Positions 15,623 through 19,332 of a stretch of 19,332 bases of DNA are shown piece by piece (the first letter of the stretch is position 1; every line of letters starts with the position of its first letter). The stretch lies in assembly GCA_041600735.1 (NCBI GenBank), contig JBFIJN010000113.1, forward strand, positions 1-19,332, in the 5' to 3' direction. The translations under genes were made by a program, and so were the position numbers. The notes under the pieces are model-generated. The model was not told where the DNA came from and did no database searches. It was given only the letters and a program-made list of their open reading frames with translations. Source of the DNA: Paraliomyxa sp041600735 (lineage in GTDB: Bacteria; Myxococcota_A; Polyangia; Nannocystales; Nannocystaceae).

Positions 15623-16858
15623 ATGGGACGGGTGAGGATGCGCGCAGGTGGGTGGTGGAGCGGCTTCGCGTGTGGCGCGGTGGCGGCTGGGCTGCTTGCG
15701 TGGTGGGGCGCCGCTGCGCTGCCCGAGGCCACGGCCACCAGCGCATCCTTCGATCGCAACCTGTTCCACCAGGCCCTCGACACGGTGCTCGATCGCTACG
15801 TCGACCCCGTGGATGACGCGGCGCTGCTGAGCGGGGGGCTCAAGCACATCGTCGCCGGTCTCGATGCGCACAGCCACTTCCTCACGGCCCACGAGCGCAA
15901 GGCCCTGCGCGCGCAGGGCAAGGACGGCACCGCCGGTCTCACCGTGCACCTGCACGCGGCGCCCGGCGATGAGGATCGCGTGCTCGAGGTGATGGGCGTG
16001 GCGCCTGGATCGGGGGCCGCGCTCGGTGGGCTCGCCCCCGGCGACTACATCCTCGACATCGACGGCGTGGCCGCGGGGCGCCTGCTCAGCCAGCTCGAGG
16101 CCGAGGCCATGCTCCGCGGAGAGGTTGGCGAGAAGATCGCGCTGCGCGTGCAGCGAGGCCGCGACGCGGGCCCGTCGCGCATCGACGTGGTGCTCCGCGA
16201 GCCCGTGCGCGAGCTGGTGCGCTCCGAGCTCATCGAGGTGGCCCCGCGCGCTGGCCAGGGCGGCGCGGGCAAGGCCGCGCTCGTCCAGCTCGAGGGCTTT
16301 GCGCACGGCACCGGCGAAGCGTTCAAGAAGCGACTCGAGCAGCTGCGACGCTCGGCCGGGGCCGAGGGGTTGGCCGCGGTGGTGCTCGATCTTCGCGGCA
16401 ATCCCGGCGGTGAGGTCGATGAGGCGCTGGTGGTCGCCGACCTGTTCGTGGCCGACGGCATCCTCACTCGCACCCGCGGTCGCGGCGGGAGGATCCTTCG
16501 CGAGGAGCTCGCGCACGAGGCGGGCACCGACACCACGACCCCGCTCGTGGTGCTGCAAGATCGCCACAGTGCCTCGGCCGCCGAGCTGCTCATCGCAGCG
16601 CTGCGCGACAACGGCCGCGCCAAGAGCTTGGGCGAGCGCAGCTACGGCAAGGGCACGGTGCAGGAGGTCATGGGCTTGCCCGATGGCTCGGTGCTCAAGC
16701 TGACGATCGCGCGCTACTTCTCGCCCAAGGATGGCGTGATCGATGGCGTGGGGGTGGTGCCCGACGTCGAGCTGTCGCTCGAGCAACGGATCCACGCGGT
16801 CGATGAGGCGCTGGCCCACGTGGGGCTGCGCCGCTCGAGCGGCCAGCCGCACGGCTGA
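15623..16858 (+). CDS. S41-family C-terminal processing protease with PDZ domain
   Basis: A 411-aa serine protease of the CtpA/Prc type, which binds unfolded C-termini through a PDZ domain and cleaves in the periplasm. Counting from ATG 15623, a hydrophobic signal anchor lies at about 8-35 and the PDZ region at about 103-192 with G-L-A-P-G-D-Y-I. R-G-N-P-G-G (258-263) marks the catalytic core. Ser318 in H-S-A-S-A-A-E and Lys343 in Y-G-K-G-T-V-Q (Gln347) form the Ser-Lys dyad, so the active site is intact. Alternative starts are TTG 15578 and ATG 15638; none has a strong Shine-Dalgarno, and 15623 keeps basic residues before the hydrophobic core. It follows the unknown lipoprotein by about 60 bp. 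Two closely spaced proteins of this kind could work together, as proteases and lipoprotein adaptors do elsewhere, but nothing here proves it. Confidence 0.92.
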   Translation: MGRVRMRAGGWWSGFACGAVAAGLLAWWGAAALPEATATSASFDRNLFHQALDTVLDRYVDPVDDAALLSGGLKHIVAGLDAHSHFLTAHERKALRAQGKDGTAGLTVHLHAAPGDEDRVLEVMGVAPGSGAALGGLAPGDYILDIDGVAAGRLLSQLEAEAMLRGEVGEKIALRVQRGRDAGPSRIDVVLREPVRELVRSELIEVAPRAGQGGAGKAALVQLEGFAHGTGEAFKKRLEQLRRSAGAEGLAAVVLDLRGNPGGEVDEALVVADLFVADGILTRTRGRGGRILREELAHEAGTDTTTPLVVLQDRHSASAAELLIAALRDNGRAKSLGERSYGKGTVQEVMGLPDGSVLKLTIARYFSPKDGVIDGVGVVPDVELSLEQRIHAVDEALAHVGLRRSSGQPHG

Positions 16859-16911
16859 AAACGCGGACCGAGCGCGGGAGGGTCCCGGGCCTCGAGGCCG
16901 GGCGCCCCTCG

Positions 16912-16923
16912 ATTCGCGCGAAT
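16912..16923. repeat. 12-bp perfect palindrome upstream of the small hypothetical gene
   Basis: ATTCGCGCGAAT reads the same on both strands. It lies 63 bp before GTG 16987, in the only gap near that gene, and is relatively AT-containing for this region. It could be an operator half-site pair; no known repressor site is recognised. Confidence 0.5.
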
Positions 16924-16986
16924 TCCGGGGATAGCTCCGCTTCCACGCGCCTCGGTGGTTGGGGCCGAGACGCCCGGGTCGAACCA

Positions 16987-17346
16987 GTGCACAATTCGCG
17001 CTTGGCCTTCGAGGAAGAAAAGCACGCCGCCCTGACGTTGCTCCAAGGGATCGAGCAGGGGCTGATGGCCCCCGATCAATCGTACGAGCTGCTCAACGAG
17101 GCCGATCCCACGCTGGTCCACTTGATCTTCAAGTGGCTCAAGAAGCACTACCACCGCGACCACGAGCAGGCCGACGAGGTCCGCGCGCGCGTGTCGGAGC
17201 TGCTCAACGGTTATCGCTCGCTCACCCGCAAGATCAAGGAGGGTGAGGCGGACTCGGTCGTCGACTGGTTCGAGGGCACGCACAAGTATCGCGATCTCTC
17301 CGCCGAGGACTTCATCGACATCGTGGTCGAGAAGCTCGAGGGCTGA
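16987..17346 (+). CDS. Small helical hypothetical protein
   Basis: A 119-aa protein that I do not recognise. It is almost entirely alpha-helical by pattern, highly charged, and has no signal peptide, no membrane segment and no cysteine. Recognisable stretches are an amphipathic N-terminal helix rich in Glu and Lys, then L-L-N-E-A-D-P-T-L-V-H (about 36-46), K-W-L-K-K-H-Y-H-R-D-H (about 49-59), and a C-terminal F-I-D-I-V-V-E-K-L-E-G. Start GTG 16987 is chosen because the first helix follows directly; there is no Shine-Dalgarno, and the next in-frame start (ATG 17065) would cut into the first helix. Base composition and third-position GC look like a real gene. It stands alone between the protease gene and a convergent hairpin region. 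Probably cytoplasmic. Confidence 0.75.
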   Translation: MHNSRLAFEEEKHAALTLLQGIEQGLMAPDQSYELLNEADPTLVHLIFKWLKKHYHRDHEQADEVRARVSELLNGYRSLTRKIKEGEADSVVDWFEGTHKYRDLSAEDFIDIVVEKLEG

Positions 17347-17372
17347 TCGCGAGCCGTCCGGTACGCGGGTGA

Positions 17373-17394
17373 GGGTTTCGCACGGACGAAACCC
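17373..17394. terminator. Perfect hairpin 1 between convergent genes
   Basis: GGGTTTCG (17373-17380), loop CACGGA, CGAAACCC (17387-17394): an uninterrupted 8-bp stem, 27 bp after the small hypothetical gene's stop. No T-run follows on either strand, so it would be an atypical terminator or an mRNA 3'-end stabiliser. It abuts the next hairpin with no gap. Confidence 0.5.
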
Positions 17395-17420
17395 CGTCGA
17401 CCCGTTCCCGCGGGTCGACG
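17395..17420. terminator. Perfect hairpin 2 between convergent genes
   Basis: CGTCGACCC (17395-17403), 8-base loop GTTCCCGC, GGGTCGACG (17412-17420): an uninterrupted 9-bp GC-rich stem. It ends 24 bp from the stop of the Cys-rich lipoprotein gene on the - strand, so it could serve that gene while hairpin 1 serves the + strand gene. No T-run is present. Confidence 0.5.
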
Positions 17421-17444
17421 TGGTCATGGAGCGCTCGCGCAGGA

Positions 17445-18986
17445 TCAGCAGCCGATGCCCGGGACCCCGTGCGCGGTCGGAACGCGCCACGAGCACGAGT
17501 TGAGGCAATCGTCGTCGTCGCTGAGGTTGCCGTCGTCGCACTCCTCTTCGACCGAGTCGACCACGCCGTTGCCGCAGCTCGGCGTGGGCGTGCAGCAGAT
17601 TGCGGAGACGGTGAGCTCGTTGCACCCGAAGCCGCTCGGGCACGACGGTCGCGAGCTGCCGTAGCCGCAGTTGAGCGGCGGGTCGTTCTCGAGGCTGGTG
17701 ACGCCGTCGTAGGGCCCGAGGGTGTAGTGGCCCGCGCCTCCGCCTCCGCCGCGGCAGTAGATCTCGCCTACCGCGATCGTGCCGGCGCCGCCCACCGGTA
17801 CGTTCCACCCGGTGTTGCGGTTGACGTGCTGCAATCGCGAGCACAGGCCCCACGCGGGCGGACAGGCGATCTCCAGGTCCTCCTCGCAGGTGGTGTTGGT
17901 GGGATCGTCGCACAGCACCATGGTGCCGCCCGGTGCGGTGGAGACGGTGGTGAAGCCCGGCGCGCAGTCGCCGGGGCCGACCTCGATGAGGCAGCCGTCG
18001 CAGCCGTCGCCCGCCACCAAGTTGCCGTCGTCGCACTGCTCGCCCGCGGGGCCGTTGATCACACCATCGCCGCACAGCGGCGGCGTGCAATCGCTGTCGC
18101 ACTGCGGCGAGGCGCCCATGTCGTCGCACTGCTCGCCCGCCGTGACGTTGAGGACACCATCGCCGCACTGGGCCAGCGTGCAGTCGGCATTGCACATCGC
18201 GGTCTCGCCTCCGCCGTCGCACAGCTCGCCGGCGAGCCCGTTGGGGTAGCCGTCGCCGCACTCGGCCGGCGTGCAATCGAGGTCGCAGGTGGCGGTCTGG
18301 CTGCCTTCGTCGCAGATCTCGCCGGCGGCCTCGTTGAGCGTGCCGTCGGGACACTCGGCCGGCGTGCAATCGGCGTCGCAGCTCGCCGAGGCCCCGCCGT
18401 CGTCGCAGAGCTCGCCGGCGTTGGGATTGATCACCAGGTCGCCGCACTCGGCGGGGGTGCAGTCGTCGTCGCACGACACCGAGAACCCGCCGTCGTCACA
18501 CTGCTCGCCGGCCGCAGCATTGGCGACGCCGTCGCCACAGCTCGGCGTGGTGCAGTCCACGTTGCAGGTGGCCGTCTCGCCGCGCTCGTCGCAGGTCTCG
18601 GCCGCCGCGGCGTTGACGGTTCCGTCGCCGCACTCGGCTGCGGTGCAGTCGGCATCGCAGCTCGCCGACTCGCCCATGTCGTCGCAGGTCTCGTCGCCGT
18701 CGACGATTCCGTCGCCGCACGTGGGCGAGGCCCCGCTGCTGCTGTCGAGCCCGCTCGAGCCCTCGGCCACGGTCGTCGCCGAGTCGCTGGAATCGCCCGT
18801 GGTGGACGAGCCCCCGATGCTCTCCGTGGAGGTCGTGCCGTCGGAGGTCGTGCCGGTTGCTCCCGTCGTGTCGTCACCCGGGCAGCCGAGCGCGAGCAGG
18901 GCGAGAGCGACCAGCGCCCACGAGGGCGAGCGCGAGGGCGAGCGCGAGGGCGTTCGAGCGATCATCATCGCCCACGAGGTTACCAT
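17445..18986 (-). CDS. Cys-rich lipoprotein with tandem DUF4215-type repeats
   Basis: A 513-aa surface protein. The signal peptide has an n-region of S-P-S-R repeats (about 13-22), a hydrophobic core and L-A-L-G-C35 as probable lipidation site. A Ser/Thr/Gly-rich linker follows (about 40-88). Eight tandem Cys-rich repeats of the form C-G-D-G-x(5)-A-G-E-x-C-D-(D/x)-x-G-x(5)-C-x-x-D-C-T start at Cys 90, 119, 150, 181, 212, 243, 274 and 305, with a 31-residue period after the first. This is the myxobacterial DUF4215 type. A non-repeat Cys-rich domain (about 336-470) includes a G-G-G-G-G run, and a last repeat begins C-G-N-G-V-V-D near the C-terminus. The start could also be the ATG at 18968 or 18965. 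It lies 28 bp downstream of the PLP enzyme's stop. Disulfide-rich stalk or adhesin role is inferred from architecture. Confidence 0.88.
   Translation of the reverse strand: MVTSWAMMIARTPSRSPSRSPSWALVALALLALGCPGDDTTGATGTTSDGTTSTESIGGSSTTGDSSDSATTVAEGSSGLDSSSGASPTCGDGIVDGDETCDDMGESASCDADCTAAECGDGTVNAAAAETCDERGETATCNVDCTTPSCGDGVANAAAGEQCDDGGFSVSCDDDCTPAECGDLVINPNAGELCDDGGASASCDADCTPAECPDGTLNEAAGEICDEGSQTATCDLDCTPAECGDGYPNGLAGELCDGGGETAMCNADCTLAQCGDGVLNVTAGEQCDDMGASPQCDSDCTPPLCGDGVINGPAGEQCDDGNLVAGDGCDGCLIEVGPGDCAPGFTTVSTAPGGTMVLCDDPTNTTCEEDLEIACPPAWGLCSRLQHVNRNTGWNVPVGGAGTIAVGEIYCRGGGGGAGHYTLGPYDGVTSLENDPPLNCGYGSSRPSCPSGFGCNELTVSAICCTPTPSCGNGVVDSVEEECDDGNLSDDDDCLNSCSWRVPTAHGVPGIGC
17982..18719 (-). 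repeat. 93-bp coding tandem repeat array (eight units)
   Basis: Eight consecutive units encode the Cys-rich repeats. Units 2 to 7 are 93 bp (31 codons) each; the first is 87 bp. They are diverged in sequence but keep all cysteine codons and the G-E-x-C-D core, which argues for selection on protein rather than recent DNA duplication. The eighth differs (D-G-N-L-V-A-G-D-G-C), matching the other DUF4215 subtype seen again at the C-terminus. Confidence 0.85.
18922..18952. repeat. 12-bp tandem repeat in the signal peptide region
   Basis: GAGGGCGAGCGC is repeated 2.6 times. On the - strand it encodes S-P-S-R units of the n-region ahead of the hydrophobic signal core. Exact copies suggest slippage-driven length variation. 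Confidence 0.85.
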
Positions 18987-19014
18987 CCGAGATCGCGAGC
19001 CGTCGGATGGCGGG

Positions 19015-19332
19015 TCAGCGTAGGTCGAGCGCTTGCGCGAGGTCGGCCACGAGGTCGCCCGGATCTTCGATTCCGATCGACAGTCGCAGGAGATCGGGCG
19101 GCAGCGGGCTGCGCTCGCCCTCGGTGCGACCGCGGTGCTCGACCAGGCTCTCGAGGCCTCCCAGCGAGCTGGCGTCGCAGAACAGCTGGAGTCGGTTCAT
19201 CACGGCGCGGGCGCGTGCCTCCTCGCCCGCGGGGCGGAACGAGAGCAGCGAGCCAAAGCCTCCGTGCATCTGCCGAGCCGCGATCGCGTGACCGGGGTGG
19301 TCGGGCAAGCCCGGATAGAACACCTCGAGCAC
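19015..19332 (-). CDS. Cys/Met metabolism PLP-dependent enzyme, C-terminal part
   Basis: The last 105 residues of a trans-sulfuration enzyme of the cystathionine gamma-synthase / gamma-lyase / beta-lyase fold; the 5' end lies outside the window. Visible family motifs are Y-P-G-L-P-D-H-P-G-H (6-15), M-H-G-G-F-G-S-L-L-S-F (22-32), S-L-G-G-L-E-S-L-V-E-H (56-66) and the end R-L-S-I-G-I-E-D-P-G-D-L (82-93). The substrate-binding Arg is expected in R-L-S-I-G. The loop between E-H and the R-L-S-I-G motif is shorter than usual and has H-R-G-R-T-E-G in place of the common H-P-A-S-x-x-H. The PLP lysine is not in view, so activity and exact substrate cannot be assigned. Its stop is 28 bp upstream of the Cys-rich lipoprotein start on the same strand, so read-through is possible though a shared function is not obvious. 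Confidence 0.88.
   Translation of the reverse strand: MLEVFYPGLPDHPGHAIAARQMHGGFGSLLSFRPAGEEARARAVMNRLQLFCDASSLGGLESLVEHRGRTEGERSPLPPDLLRLSIGIEDPGDLVADLAQALDLR

Noticed and set aside
14075..16852. Two - strand open frames of over 400 codons opposite the unknown lipoprotein and S41 protease
   Set aside because: The + strand frames carry a lipobox and catalytic motifs; the antisense frames are Leu/Arg/His-rich with no motif.
16884..16903. GC-rich palindrome (GGCCTCGAGGCC core) after the S41 protease as a terminator
   Set aside because: The stem is short with a bulge and no T-run; in DNA this GC-rich it is expected by chance.
16714..18474. Arg-rich 586-codon - strand frame across the Cys-rich gene and into the protease gene
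   Set aside because: It is a frame-shifted reading of the Cys-rich repeats and runs antisense through two other genes and the twin hairpins.
17982..18719. Regularly spaced repeats resembling a CRISPR array
   Set aside because: Units are coding, in frame, diverged, and have no short identical repeat with unique spacers.

Overview
This is a GC-rich, gene-dense stretch of a bacterial chromosome. It most resembles a myxobacterium (Myxococcota), perhaps of the Nannocystis/Enhygromyxa branch. That assignment is inferred from gene types, not from a marker gene. The clues are a sigma factor paired with a giant Ser/Thr kinase-ATPase-TPR protein, a Cys-rich lipoprotein with DUF4215-type repeats, a lipoprotein combining MopE-type motifs with HFYT (DUF5648-like) repeats, an FHA hybrid histidine kinase, and many putative lipoproteins. 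I find no tRNA, rRNA, CRISPR array or insertion sequence. No gap between genes exceeds about 230 bases.

Left end (1-3250): a 5'-truncated flavin-dependent halogenase on the + strand converges on a complete FMO-like flavoprotein on the - strand. The flavoprotein carries an unusual C-terminal membrane segment. This may be the edge of a natural-product locus lying to the left. The two stop codons sit in adjacent copies of a 16-bp tandem repeat.

Signalling block (3249-10543, all - strand): read in the direction of transcription it runs ECF-type sigma factor, then a 1314-aa Ser/Thr kinase with a degenerate cyclase-like domain, an ATPase module and a TPR-like tail, then a putative lipoprotein, then an FHA-histidine kinase-receiver hybrid. 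The sigma factor has lost the acidic residues normally found in region 2.2 and has a threonine there. Its gene lies 10 bp upstream of the kinase gene. This suggests a sigma factor switched on by phosphorylation, and it is the most interesting signal in the window.

Middle (10738-13766): a secreted or lipidated M20 amidohydrolase (-) diverges from a MopE/DUF5648-like lipoprotein (+). The latter has two back-to-back perfect Shine-Dalgarno sequences. A HesB/IscA-type Fe-S carrier (-) follows. It diverges from the next gene across a 227-bp region rich in inverted repeats.

Right part (13994-19332): a 522-aa lipoprotein of unknown function, an S41 C-terminal-processing-type protease and a small helical hypothetical protein lie on the + strand. 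They converge on a Cys-rich repeat lipoprotein (-) across two perfect back-to-back hairpins. The window ends in the C-terminus of a Cys/Met-metabolism PLP enzyme (-), whose 5' end lies outside.

At least five of the fourteen genes encode probable lipoproteins or exported proteins. The window therefore mixes cell-envelope functions with phosphorylation-based regulation.
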